Shown piece after piece: positions 1 to 6,305 of a stretch of 7,239 bases of DNA. A program made the position numbers and the translations under genes. Source of the DNA: Desulfovibrio sp. (GTDB taxonomy: Bacteria; Desulfobacterota; Desulfovibrionia; Desulfovibrionales; Desulfovibrionaceae). The notes below the pieces were generated by a model. That model worked only from the letters and a program-made list of their open reading frames with translations, made no database searches and was not told the origin of the DNA. The stretch is taken from the NCBI GenBank assembly GCA_003512875.1, contig DONZ01000244.1, positions 1 to 7,239 on the forward strand. The letters run 5' to 3'. Within the stretch, counting starts at the first letter, position 1, and every line of letters begins with the position of its first letter.

Positions 1-606
1 GTCAACACCGACAAAGCCAAGCAGTTGTCCCGCCAAATGCTTGTAGGGGTAAACCCGTTCGTATTCGGTGCTGAGCCCTATGCCCGGAAGATTGGTTTGC
101 TGAACGGTGCTTGCTGTCGCATCATCGATTTTACGTTTGAGCCAAATGAAAGACCGGTCCTGCTTCAGGCGTTCCGCCAATTTTTTTTCGTCAAGGTCCA
201 AGATAGGGGCGAGGGTTTTTGCGGTAAAATCGGGGTCGGAAATTTGTTTCGGGTGGGCGTAAATTGATTTCACTTCAACGCTTCGAGCCAAAATCTGTCC
301 GTTTCTGTCATAGATATTGCCTCGTTTCGCTTCGACCAGCTGGGTCATCAAATGCTGTTTCGAGGACATGGCGCGAAGCTCCGGACCGATGACGATTTGC
401 AGATAAAACGCTCTTCCCCAAAGGATAGCCCAAAGGATGATGAAAATCACGGCGACAACTTGAAACCGTACTTTTGAAATGTCGAATTGAAGCAAATGGT
501 CAGTAACCCAGCGGTTTTTCATTGTTTTTCCCGCTGTTGTCTTTTTTGTGTTGGGCTTGTTCTTTTTCCGTCTTAAGCCCGTATTGTTTTGCTGTATTCT
601 CATCAT
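1..606 (-). CDS. ftsI: Peptidoglycan D,D-transpeptidase FtsI (PBP3), N-terminal part, cut by window edge
   Basis: Septal class B penicillin-binding protein that cross-links peptidoglycan at the division site; it sits in the inner membrane with its catalytic domain in the periplasm. The 202 codons visible give a Lys/Arg-rich cytoplasmic tail (residues 1-28), one hydrophobic segment at about 51-71 ([20 protein letters not shown]), and the start of the PBP dimerisation domain with the signature [13 protein letters not shown] at 95-107. Near the edge comes [17 protein letters not shown], which in the family precedes the transpeptidase domain. The SxxK, SxN and KTG catalytic motifs lie outside the window. 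I chose the ATG at 606, 9 nt after the ftsL stop with a weak AGG Shine-Dalgarno; an in-frame ATG at 522 (MKNRWVTD) is the alternative and would remove the basic tail. Fourth gene of the mraZ-rsmH-ftsL-ftsI operon. The family is certain and the exact start is not. Confidence 0.92.
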   Translation of the reverse strand, partial: MMRIQQNNTGLRRKKNKPNTKKTTAGKTMKNRWVTDHLLQFDISKVRFQVVAVIFIILWAILWGRAFYLQIVIGPELRAMSSKQHLMTQLVEAKRGNIYDRNGQILARSVEVKSIYAHPKQISDPDFTAKTLAPILDLDEKKLAERLKQDRSFIWLKRKIDDATASTVQQTNLPGIGLSTEYERVYPYKHLAGQLLGFVGVD

Positions 607-615
607 AACGAAAGC

Positions 616-933
616 CTAATCTATCAACCGTCTTATTTGCCCAGGGTCGGCGATGCGCAGACCTAAATCTTTTGCTTTTTCATTCAAAACATAAGGGGAG
701 AGCAGGCTGTCCCTTTCCACTTCAAGTTTTGTTATATGGGCTGAACCGTTATCAATTTCTTTTTGAAGTTTAAAAATTTCATATCCCAAATCATTGCGGG
801 CTATGCTGATCCAGATAAGCGCGACGCCCGTCGCGAGGCTGAACAGCAAAGAGATAATCATGCATAAGCCCCATGCTCCGGAATTATGGATATGAACGGG
901 AAGAGGGGTTTTGTTTTCTTGTTCTTCGTTCAT
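616..933 (-). CDS. ftsL: Cell division protein FtsL
   Basis: Small bitopic divisome protein, 105 aa; in the family it pairs with FtsB (and FtsQ) to activate FtsWI at the septum. Seen here: a short hydrophilic N-terminus (1-20), one membrane segment at about 21-44 (WGLCMIISLLFSLATGVALI), and a predicted coiled coil at about 45-79 rich in Lys/Glu/Leu. The C-terminal motif LNEKAKDLGLRIADPGQIRR resembles the FtsL pattern of 'A-LGM..P-PGQI'. The ATG at 933 was chosen over one at 999 because it has an AGGA Shine-Dalgarno 8 nt upstream and does not overlap rsmH by 60 nt; the rsmH stop lies 5 nt before it. FtsL is poorly conserved, so the call rests on size, topology and position between rsmH and ftsI. 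Confidence 0.85.
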   Translation of the reverse strand: MNEEQENKTPLPVHIHNSGAWGLCMIISLLFSLATGVALIWISIARNDLGYEIFKLQKEIDNGSAHITKLEVERDSLLSPYVLNEKAKDLGLRIADPGQIRRLID

Positions 934-938
934 AACGG

Positions 939-1946
939 TTATCCTATTTTTTGGGCTATACGCAGTTTTGCACTGCTTGCACGGGGGTTTGCAAGGCATT
1001 CTTCTTTTGTGGGAAGAATAGGTTTTTTGGTTAAAATTTCCGCTTGTTTTTCATGCTTGCAAACGCAAACCGGAATATGGGGCGGACAAATGCAGTCCGA
1101 CGCCCATTCTTTGAATTTTTGCTTCACTATTCTGTCTTCCAAGGAATGGAACGTGATAATGGCGATGACGCCATGGGGAGCGACATGGTTTATGATGGTA
1201 TCTAAAAATGTGTTGAGTTGGCCAAGCTCGTCATTGACGTACATACGTATCGCCTGAAATGTGCGTGTGGCGGGGTGGTTTCTTGCCGTGGCGCGCCACT
1301 TGGCAGGGTAGGCATGATAGATGATGTCCGCCAGTTCCTTGGTGTTTTCAATGGGTTTTTCCTGGCGCCTGTCAATAATGGCACGGGCTATGCGTCCTGC
1401 TTGGGGGTCTTCGCCAAGTTTTTCAATGACATGCTTCATGGTGGCGAAATCAGCTTTATTTACAAAACTATGAGCTGTTTCCGAATAAGGCTTCGCTTCT
1501 TTTTTTTGCAGATACCCCTTATCCATGCGCATATTGAGCGGACCTTCCTTGTGGTAGCTGAAGCCGCGCTCCGCAACGTCCAACTGCAGGGAGCTCACGC
1601 CCAAATCAAGCAGAACCCCGTTGAAAAGAGGATAGTCCATCGCAGGCAAAACCGTTTCAAAACCTGCATAGTCGCTTTCAAAAAGACGGCATTGTTCTTT
1701 ATATTCTTTCAAGTTTTCGCCTGCACGGGCAAGCGCATCGGGATCCCTGTCCAATCCGCAAAGATTGGCTTTTATGCCGAGTTTGGAAAATTCTTCCAAA
1801 AGAGTTTTGCTGTGTCCCGCCAAGCCGAGAGTGCCGTCCAAAAACCAAGGATTTTGGCAGGCTTTGTTTTCCCGGCTCATTAAAGCTTGGATAACTTCCT
1901 GTAACAATACGGAAACATGTTTTGCGTTTCGAGCGGTTATCGTCAT
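939..1946 (-). CDS. rsmH: 16S rRNA (cytosine(1402)-N(4))-methyltransferase RsmH (MraW)
   Basis: SAM-dependent cytoplasmic enzyme that N4-methylates C1402 of 16S rRNA in the ribosomal P site. The 335 aa protein shows the full family pattern: HVSVLLQEVIQAL (10-22), the SAM-binding FLDGTLGLAGHS (35-46), GLDRDPDAL (64-72), LLDLGVSSLQLD (112-123) followed by RGFSYHKEGPLNMRMD (127-142), RTFQAIRMYVNDEL (228-241), IITFHSLEDRIVKQKFK (263-279), and the C-terminal RASSAKLRIA (322-331). It is slightly longer than the usual 310 or so residues; part of the difference is around DKGYLQKKEAKPYSETAH (142-159). Four cysteines at 285, 287, 294 and 296 form a CxC...CxC cluster. The ATG at 1946 is 9 nt after the mraZ stop with only a weak AGAG-type ribosome site, so translation is probably coupled to mraZ. 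Confidence 0.97.
   Translation of the reverse strand: MTITARNAKHVSVLLQEVIQALMSRENKACQNPWFLDGTLGLAGHSKTLLEEFSKLGIKANLCGLDRDPDALARAGENLKEYKEQCRLFESDYAGFETVLPAMDYPLFNGVLLDLGVSSLQLDVAERGFSYHKEGPLNMRMDKGYLQKKEAKPYSETAHSFVNKADFATMKHVIEKLGEDPQAGRIARAIIDRRQEKPIENTKELADIIYHAYPAKWRATARNHPATRTFQAIRMYVNDELGQLNTFLDTIINHVAPHGVIAIITFHSLEDRIVKQKFKEWASDCICPPHIPVCVCKHEKQAEILTKKPILPTKEECLANPRASSAKLRIAQKIG
942..945 (-). promoter_or_regulatory. Shine-Dalgarno of ftsL, inside the rsmH 3' end
   Basis: AGGA on the minus strand lies 8 nt before the ATG at 933 and overlaps the last codons of rsmH (ATA GGA TAA). This fixes the ftsL start and suggests translational coupling to rsmH. Confidence 0.7.
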
Positions 1947-1955
1947 AGGGCAACT

Positions 1956-2501
1956 CTACAAGGCGAAATCTATTCCGCTGTCGTTGAGTTCATCGCTTAC
2001 GGCATTGAAATCAATTTCTTCCATGCTTTGTTTAAGAAGGGTCGGATTCCAAATTTCAAAACGGTTGGTAAGACCTAATATGGTGATTTCTTTATCTAAT
2101 TGCGCATATTCGCGATGTTCTTGCGAGAGCCGGATTCTTCCTTGGGCGTCAAGGCATTGTTCTTCGGCGCCGCCTATGAACAAACGGCGGAACGCCCGTA
2201 CTTTGGAAGACGGATTTGCTATTTTGGTAAATTGTTCTTCCAATTTAAGCCAGTCAAGCCACGGATAGGCGACAAGGCAGCTGTCATAGGTTGTGACAAC
2301 AACTTTTATTTCGCTTTTTTCGTCGGTTTTTATTTCAGAAATTTCGTTTTCTTTCATTATGGCATTAGCGGCATTTTGCGGAAGAAAAAGTGTGCTCTCG
2401 CTTTTTTGCATACGCAGAAGCAGACTTTCCCTGTATTCCGGGGAAAGCATGAAACGTCCTTTCGGGTCTAAGCTGCGTTGTGTTCTTCCTCTGAAATTCA
2501 T
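1956..2501 (-). CDS. mraZ: Transcriptional regulator MraZ
   Basis: First gene of the dcw cluster; MraZ is a DNA-binding protein with two AbrB/MazE-like swapped-hairpin halves that forms a ring and controls its own operon. Both signature DxxxR motifs are present: DPKGR at 12-16 and DAQGR at 118-122. Further family landmarks are NFRGRTQRSLD at the N-terminus, TTYDSCLVAYP (70-80), SSKVRAFRRLFIGGAEE (98-114), RFEIWNP (147-153) and the tail GIDFAL. The ATG at 2501 puts the family's usual (M)xFRGR start at the N-terminus; the frame is open back to a TTG at 2558, but that start has no ribosome site and would add 19 residues rich in Lys that the family lacks. At 181 aa it is longer than the usual 145-155, because of an extra segment of about 30-35 residues at roughly 31-66 between RESLLLR and VVVTTYD. 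Confidence 0.95.
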   Translation of the reverse strand: MNFRGRTQRSLDPKGRFMLSPEYRESLLLRMQKSESTLFLPQNAANAIMKENEISEIKTDEKSEIKVVVTTYDSCLVAYPWLDWLKLEEQFTKIANPSSKVRAFRRLFIGGAEEQCLDAQGRIRLSQEHREYAQLDKEITILGLTNRFEIWNPTLLKQSMEEIDFNAVSDELNDSGIDFAL

Positions 2502-2507
2502 TTTAAC

Positions 2508-2533
2508 CCACTTCTTACCACTTTTTTCCACTT
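2508..2533 (-). promoter_or_regulatory. MraZ operator: three 10-bp-spaced AAGTGG boxes
   Basis: On the minus strand AAGTGG occurs at 2533-2528, 2523-2518 and 2513-2508, exactly 10 bp apart, each preceded by A-rich sequence; the last is followed by a third G. One helical turn of spacing puts the boxes on the same DNA face, as needed for a ring-shaped multimer. Known MraZ sites are tandem boxes of the type TGGG (E. coli) or AAAGTG[G/T] (Mollicutes) just upstream of mraZ, so this fits autoregulation. The last box ends 6 nt before the mraZ ATG, so it also occupies the place of the ribosome site, which otherwise lacks a good AGGAG. Confidence 0.8.
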
Positions 2534-2537
2534 TTTC

Positions 2538-2566
2538 ATTATTTTTTAACTTTGTCAAGTTATAAA
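2538..2566 (-). promoter_or_regulatory. Probable dcw (mraZ) promoter
   Basis: The minus strand reads TTTATA (2566-2561), a 17-nt spacer, then AATAAT (2543-2538), placing the transcription start near 2531, inside the first MraZ box. That would allow MraZ to repress by blocking initiation. The -35 matches only 4 of 6 and the -10 5 of 6. Alternatives in this very AT-rich stretch are a perfect TATAAT at 2590-2585 without a good -35, or a TTGACA at 2558-2553 without a good -10. Confidence 0.4.
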
Positions 2567-2636
2567 TAAAATTTTTCTTATCTTATTATAATCATTTCAT
2601 AAAATTTTTATTGGCAGTGATTGTCATAAAAAAACA

Positions 2637-2651
2637 TATTGATATTCAATA
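2637..2651. repeat. Small inverted repeat TATTGA-TAT-TCAATA upstream of pyk
   Basis: Perfect 6-bp arms around a 3-nt centre, in the 215-bp divergent region and about 16 bp upstream of the putative pyk -35. It could be a regulator site, but in AT-rich DNA such a short palindrome may be chance. It does not fit the Desulfovibrio Rex/HcpR-type TTGTGA-N6-TCACAA pattern. Confidence 0.25.
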
Positions 2652-2666
2652 ATTACAAATGTTAAC

Positions 2667-2695
2667 TCGACAACGGAAATAAAATTTTGTAAAAT
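2667..2695 (+). promoter_or_regulatory. Probable pyk promoter
   Basis: TCGACA (2667-2672), a 17-nt spacer and TAAAAT (2690-2695) each match the sigma-70 consensus at 5 of 6 positions. Transcription would start near 2702, leaving a leader of about 15 nt that carries the AAGGAG ribosome site at 2706-2711. A weaker upstream candidate is TTGTCA (2621-2626), 16 nt, TATTCA (2643-2648). Confidence 0.5.
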
Positions 2696-2716
2696 GAAAA
2701 CAAATAAGGAGAAGAT

Positions 2717-4132
2717 ATGCGTACAAAAATTATTGCAACCATTGGTCCGAGTTCTGCAAATGAAGAAAAATTGCTTGCTTTGGCAAAAGCCGGGGTGAAT
2801 ATTTTTCGTTTGAATTTTTCGCATGGAAATAAGGATTTCTTTCATTCCGTTATTTCCGCCATACGCAATGTCCAAGAAAAGCTCGGAATCAATCTGACCG
2901 TATTGCAGGATTTGTCCGGTCCCAAAATCCGTATCGGTACCTTGGATGTCGACTCCTATCAAGTGCAGTTCGGGGATGTTTTTTATTTGGGAAAGGAAAA
3001 GGTTTCCGATACCTATCCTTTCATCCCTTTTGAATATGAGGAAGTGATAAAAGAACTTAAAATCGGTGAATCGCTTGTTTTGGCGGACGGTTCTTTGCAA
3101 TTCACCGTAAAAGAGTGTTTGGGGCACGGGGTTTTGATTGAATCCCAAAGCTATGGCATCATCACCTCGCGCAAAGGGCTTGCCATTCCCAATAAGGCGA
3201 TCAATTTGCCTGCGCTTACGGAAAAAGATATTAAAGATTTGGCTGTCGGCATTGAACTTGGGGTTGACGCTGTCGCTCTTTCTTTTGTGCAGACTCCTGA
3301 AGATGTCATTTTGCTCCGCTCCAAACTGAAAGAATTGGGAGCGGAAGAGCTTCCTATCGTTTCCAAGCTGGAACGGCAAATGGCCCTTGACAATTTGGAC
3401 AGGATTATCGAGGAAAGCGATATGATCATGGTTGCAAGAGGAGATTTGGGGGTCGAATGTTCTCTCTCCCTTCTTCCTTCCATTCAAAAGCGTATCATCA
3501 AAGCCTGCAATCTTGCTGCGAAACCGGTCATTGTCGCAACGCAGATGCTTCTTTCCATGGTCCATGCCAACCGTCCGACACGGGCGGAAGTGACCGACGT
3601 CGCCAATGCGGTTTTAGACGGCGCTGACTGCGTCATGCTGTCGGAAGAAACGGCAATGGGTGAATATCCGGTCGAAACGGTAAGCTATATGCGAAAAATC
3701 ACAGCGCAGGCCGAAGAGTATTTTTTAACGAATAATATTTTAAAAACGCCAGAATATAGTTGTGGTCTGCCGGAATTTTTGGCATACTCGGCTTGCTTGT
3801 TGGCGGAAAAAGCGAACGCGCATGCTTTGGTTGTTCATTCCCGTTCAGGAAAGAGTGCTTTTTATCTTTCTTCCTGCAGACCGAAACATGCCGTTTATGC
3901 TTTGACTTTGAGCAAAAATGTTTTGCATAAGATGAATTTTGCTTGGGGCGTGTCGCCGTATTTTGTTAAAGATTCGCAGGAACCAAGCCATTTGGTGCGA
4001 GTGCAGGATTTTGTCGATGAGTTCGCCCTTATTCCTCACGGAGCGAAAATTGTGTTCACCGTGGGAGATCAGCCTCCGCATTTACAAGCACAGGGAACAA
4101 ACTTGGTAAAAATTTATACGAAACAGGCATAG
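2717..4132 (+). CDS. pyk: Pyruvate kinase
   Basis: Catalyses phosphoenolpyruvate + ADP to pyruvate + ATP, the last step of glycolysis, in the cytoplasm; 471 aa, normal for bacterial enzymes. The A domain begins with TKIIATIGPSS (3-13) and NIFRLNFSHG (28-37), which holds the active-site Arg31 and Asn33. DLSGPKIRIG (65-74) leads into the B domain. GLAIPNKAINLPALTEKDI (154-172) returns to the A barrel. The signature IVSKLERQMAL (214-224) has the catalytic Lys217 and Glu219; VARGDLGVE (239-247) has metal ligand Asp243; VATQM (273-277) has Thr275; NRPTRAEVTDVANAVLDGAD (285-304) and MLSEETAMGEYPVE (307-320) follow. The C-terminal domain spans about 340-471. The usual acidic residue in 'ML[ED]SM' is Leu279. 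The ATG is preceded by AAGGAG at 5 nt spacing. It is transcribed divergently from mraZ and followed after 3 nt by the HD-GYP-type gene. Confidence 0.97.
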   Translation: MRTKIIATIGPSSANEEKLLALAKAGVNIFRLNFSHGNKDFFHSVISAIRNVQEKLGINLTVLQDLSGPKIRIGTLDVDSYQVQFGDVFYLGKEKVSDTYPFIPFEYEEVIKELKIGESLVLADGSLQFTVKECLGHGVLIESQSYGIITSRKGLAIPNKAINLPALTEKDIKDLAVGIELGVDAVALSFVQTPEDVILLRSKLKELGAEELPIVSKLERQMALDNLDRIIEESDMIMVARGDLGVECSLSLLPSIQKRIIKACNLAAKPVIVATQMLLSMVHANRPTRAEVTDVANAVLDGADCVMLSEETAMGEYPVETVSYMRKITAQAEEYFLTNNILKTPEYSCGLPEFLAYSACLLAEKANAHALVVHSRSGKSAFYLSSCRPKHAVYALTLSKNVLHKMNFAWGVSPYFVKDSQEPSHLVRVQDFVDEFALIPHGAKIVFTVGDQPPHLQAQGTNLVKIYTKQA

Positions 4133-4135
4133 GAA

Positions 4136-5137
4136 ATGAATAAGAAGAAAACGAAAGAATCTATCAGCGAGGAATACTATCCTATCAGCATGGAAATCTT
4201 GCAGAGTTTTCCAAAATACCGTCCTAAGGTCGATTTATATATTTTTAAGGAAGATATTGCTCGGTTATATCCGATCGCCAAAAAAGATGTCCGGCTTTCC
4301 AATGAGCAATTGGAAGAAATATACCAAGCCTGCAAAGATGAAATTTTATTCGTTTCCCGCAGTGATCAGCATATTTATGTCGATTTGCTTTCAAAACAGG
4401 CGGAACTTGTTCTTTTCAACTCCAATCTGCTTGAATCCGAGATTGTGCAGATTTTAATGCAGGCTTTGGAAATGAGGCTTGGACTTTTGCTTGAACAGCC
4501 TTTGCCGGCTTATTATGAGCCGTTATACAAAGATGTCATGGTTTTTTGCGAATATATCTGGAAAGACACGAAGCGGATCAATGCTTTTGTGCCGAAAATA
4601 GAAACAAAGGAATTTAAAGTCGCCGCGCATGGCGTAACAACATTGATTATCGGGTGCTGGCTTTATTTAAAAACACGCAATGACGATACGAACAGGAAAA
4701 ATTTTGAACGGCTGGCTCTCGGGCTGATTTTGCATAATATCGGTTTGTGCAAAGTTCCCGCCCATATCGTGTATAAAGATGCGCCGCTGAACAAGGAAGA
4801 AACTGAAAAATATCAAGCCCATGTGCGTCAGGGAGCGGCTTTGCTGAATAAATTCGGTTTGAGTCATGCGAGCATTATCCAAACTGTGGTGGAACACCAT
4901 GAACGCAGTGACGGAAGCGGCTATCCCGCACATCTGACAGGAGCTAAAATTTCTGATAACGGCTGTATTTCGATAGTTGCCAATGCTTTTGCCGATTTAA
5001 TCGTGTCAAAAAACGGAGTGCCGAGAGTGACGACCCTGGAAGCCACGAGGCAGCTTGTCAAAGACGCTTCCTTGCCTGTCGCCCTTACCGGAGTGCTTTT
5101 GAAAGCCTATGCGGACAGATATTTTCCTGATGTATGA
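4136..5137 (+). CDS. HD-GYP-type domain protein with degenerate metal site
   Basis: 333 aa soluble protein. Residues 1-150 match the kind of N-terminal region found before HD domains in Deltaproteobacteria (YYPISMEILQSFPKYRPKVD, then LYPIAKKDVRLS and LFVSRSDQHIYVD), a probable regulatory part with no assigned chemistry. Residues about 160-333 are an HD-GYP-like domain: His165, then LHNIGLCKVPAHI (199-211) where the family has HDIGKIGIP, His229 in HVRQGAALL, and the intact hallmark HHERSDGSGYP (254-264). IVANAFADL (280-288) replaces the usual VADxFDAL. Both aspartates expected to bind metal (HD, and the later D of VAD) are thus asparagine (201, 283). Active members hydrolyse c-di-GMP; this one may be inactive, weak or only ligand-binding. 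Its ATG is 3 nt after the pyk stop, with AGGA too close for an ideal ribosome site, so coupled translation with pyk is likely. The operon ends at the terminator at 5202-5244. Confidence 0.85.
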   Translation: MNKKKTKESISEEYYPISMEILQSFPKYRPKVDLYIFKEDIARLYPIAKKDVRLSNEQLEEIYQACKDEILFVSRSDQHIYVDLLSKQAELVLFNSNLLESEIVQILMQALEMRLGLLLEQPLPAYYEPLYKDVMVFCEYIWKDTKRINAFVPKIETKEFKVAAHGVTTLIIGCWLYLKTRNDDTNRKNFERLALGLILHNIGLCKVPAHIVYKDAPLNKEETEKYQAHVRQGAALLNKFGLSHASIIQTVVEHHERSDGSGYPAHLTGAKISDNGCISIVANAFADLIVSKNGVPRVTTLEATRQLVKDASLPVALTGVLLKAYADRYFPDV

Positions 5138-5201
5138 TGAAAAATTCGCAGGCTTTTTTCATGTTTGTTTTTGTATAATTAACTACGAGCGGTGTTGATA
5201 A

Positions 5202-5244
5202 AAAAATCCTCCCCCCTGCGGATATTTCAAGGGGGAGGATTTTT
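5202..5244. terminator. Bidirectional rho-independent terminator
   Basis: Perfect 14-bp inverted repeat AAAAATCCTCCCCC (5202-5215) and GGGGGAGGATTTTT (5231-5244) around a 15-nt loop. The G+C-rich core flanked by A and T runs terminates on both strands, ending the pyk-HD transcript from the left and the TRAP/binding-protein transcript from the right. The TGA of the binding-protein gene (5248-5246) directly abuts the stem. The 64 nt between the HD gene and the stem hold no gene. Confidence 0.93.
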
Positions 5245-5245
5245 A

Positions 5246-6295
5246 TCATTGCGCAAGCGCTTTTAAATAATTGTCGGTAATTTTTGAGTTTGCTTTCATT
5301 CTGTCGATTTCACGCGGTGAAAAATTGCCGTGTTCAATTGTGTAATCGATCATATCCGTAACGTATTGCTGTATTTTTCCGTTCGGAGCGAACATTTCCA
5401 GCTGTTCTTCGAGCGAAAAGACTATATGGCGTCGGATATCGAGTTTTGCTTGTGATTCGGGCAGATCATTTCCTGTCCATTCCTTGTAAAACTTGACATA
5501 GTCTTTTGCCAGAAGGCTGCTGTCGGTGTTTTTGATATGTTCCAAGCCTTTCATGTACATACGCAGGAAAGCGGTTGTCTGTTCCGGGTTTTTGTCTGCG
5601 AAGTTTTTATTGGCAAGCAAGAATACGTATTGCGTCAAGCCGCAGTCCAAGGCTTTTGCGGCTGTTTGAAACCCTTTATTTTCCGCTTCAAAAGTAAAGG
5701 GAGCCCAAAGGGTTATTATATCGCCGTCACCTCCTGTGAAGGCGCTTAATGCCGGTGTCGGTTCGCTTTCATGCAAAATGACATCTTTTTCCGATAAACC
5801 CAAGATTTTCAGCCAGTTCGATAAAAGGTAATGCCCCGATGTGTTTTTGGTGTACACTATTTTTTTATTTGCAACGGTTTCTGCCGAACCGTAAACGTTC
5901 GGAAAGAGCGGATTGTTTCCTTTTGTTTTCAGTATCGGGCTGTCTTTGCGCACGTAAACGGCATTTGAGGCGGATTCGTCATTGGCAACGGCGATGATAT
6001 ACACGTAGTCGCTTAATGGTTCAATCAAAGAGGGAACGGCTCCGCAGCCGGCAACGGACCAGTTTGTGGCGGCAAGGCTTTCAACGATGCTTTTGCCGGA
6101 ATCAAACGGTATCATGCTCAGGTCAAAGCCTTGTTCCTTGTCCCAGCCGTTGTTTTTTGCATACCATGCAACGAAGGTTTCAAATTCTCCCATCCATGCG
6201 CTTGCAAGTTTCGGCAGTTCGGCGGCATATGCCGGAGCCGCGGTAAGAAGCATTGCCAAATGCAGGAAGGCAGCGATGATTTTTTTCATATTCAT
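5246..6295 (-). CDS. Secreted ABC-type solute-binding protein, NMT1/SsuA/TauA-like
   Basis: Periplasmic binding protein of the nitrate/sulfonate/taurine (NMT1, SsuA/TauA) class, 349 aa. Residues 1-24 are a clear signal peptide (MNMKK, hydrophobic core, AYA) with cleavage probably at AYA-AELP. The mature protein starts with LASAWMGEFETFVAWYAKNNGWD (30-52), the usual first strand and helix of this class. It continues with GFDLSMIPFDSG (56-67), VAGCGAVPSLI (81-91), VANDESASNAVYVRKDSP (103-120), WLKILGLSEKDVILHE (161-176), and FADKNPEQTTAFLRMYMKG (232-250). The ATG at 6295 was chosen because it opens the signal peptide and has GGAG 10 nt upstream; an in-frame ATG at 6400 overlaps dctM, and one at 6289 leaves MKK. 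It follows a TRAP permease by 35 nt, with no ABC permease or ATPase in view. It lacks the DctP and TAXI patterns of ordinary TRAP binding proteins. The ligand is unknown; a sulfonate or other small anion is inference. Confidence 0.85.
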   Translation of the reverse strand: MNMKKIIAAFLHLAMLLTAAPAYAAELPKLASAWMGEFETFVAWYAKNNGWDKEQGFDLSMIPFDSGKSIVESLAATNWSVAGCGAVPSLIEPLSDYVYIIAVANDESASNAVYVRKDSPILKTKGNNPLFPNVYGSAETVANKKIVYTKNTSGHYLLSNWLKILGLSEKDVILHESEPTPALSAFTGGDGDIITLWAPFTFEAENKGFQTAAKALDCGLTQYVFLLANKNFADKNPEQTTAFLRMYMKGLEHIKNTDSSLLAKDYVKFYKEWTGNDLPESQAKLDIRRHIVFSLEEQLEMFAPNGKIQQYVTDMIDYTIEHGNFSPREIDRMKANSKITDNYLKALAQ

Positions 6296-6305
6296 AGGTA
6301 AATAA

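Noticed and set aside
934..999. Upstream ATG at 999 for ftsL
   Set aside because: It would overlap rsmH by 60 nt and add a Cys/Lys-rich stretch unlike FtsL; the ATG at 933 has a proper Shine-Dalgarno.
1218..1883. 221-codon plus-strand open frame opposite rsmH
   Set aside because: Fully antisense to RsmH, which has every family motif; the product is low-complexity Phe/Arg/Ala-rich with no domain.
2502..2558. N-terminal extension of MraZ from a TTG at 2558
   Set aside because: It would translate through the MraZ boxes and promoter, lacks a ribosome site, and the family begins at (M)xFRGR, which matches the ATG at 2501.
2624..3565. Long 313-codon minus-strand open frame opposite pyk
   Set aside because: It lies antisense to the strongly supported pyruvate kinase, its product has no recognisable domain, and it has no ribosome site; it is a shadow of pyk codon usage.
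5140..5162. Short AT inverted repeat ATGAAAAA / TTTTTTCAT after the HD gene
   Set aside because: The stem is almost entirely A-T pairs and would be unstable; the real terminator is the G+C-rich stem at 5202-5244.
5171..5201. TATAAT at 5174-5179 on the plus strand as a promoter for a small RNA
   Set aside because: No matching -35 at the right spacing and only a few tens of bases before a strong terminator; chance in AT-rich intergenic DNA.
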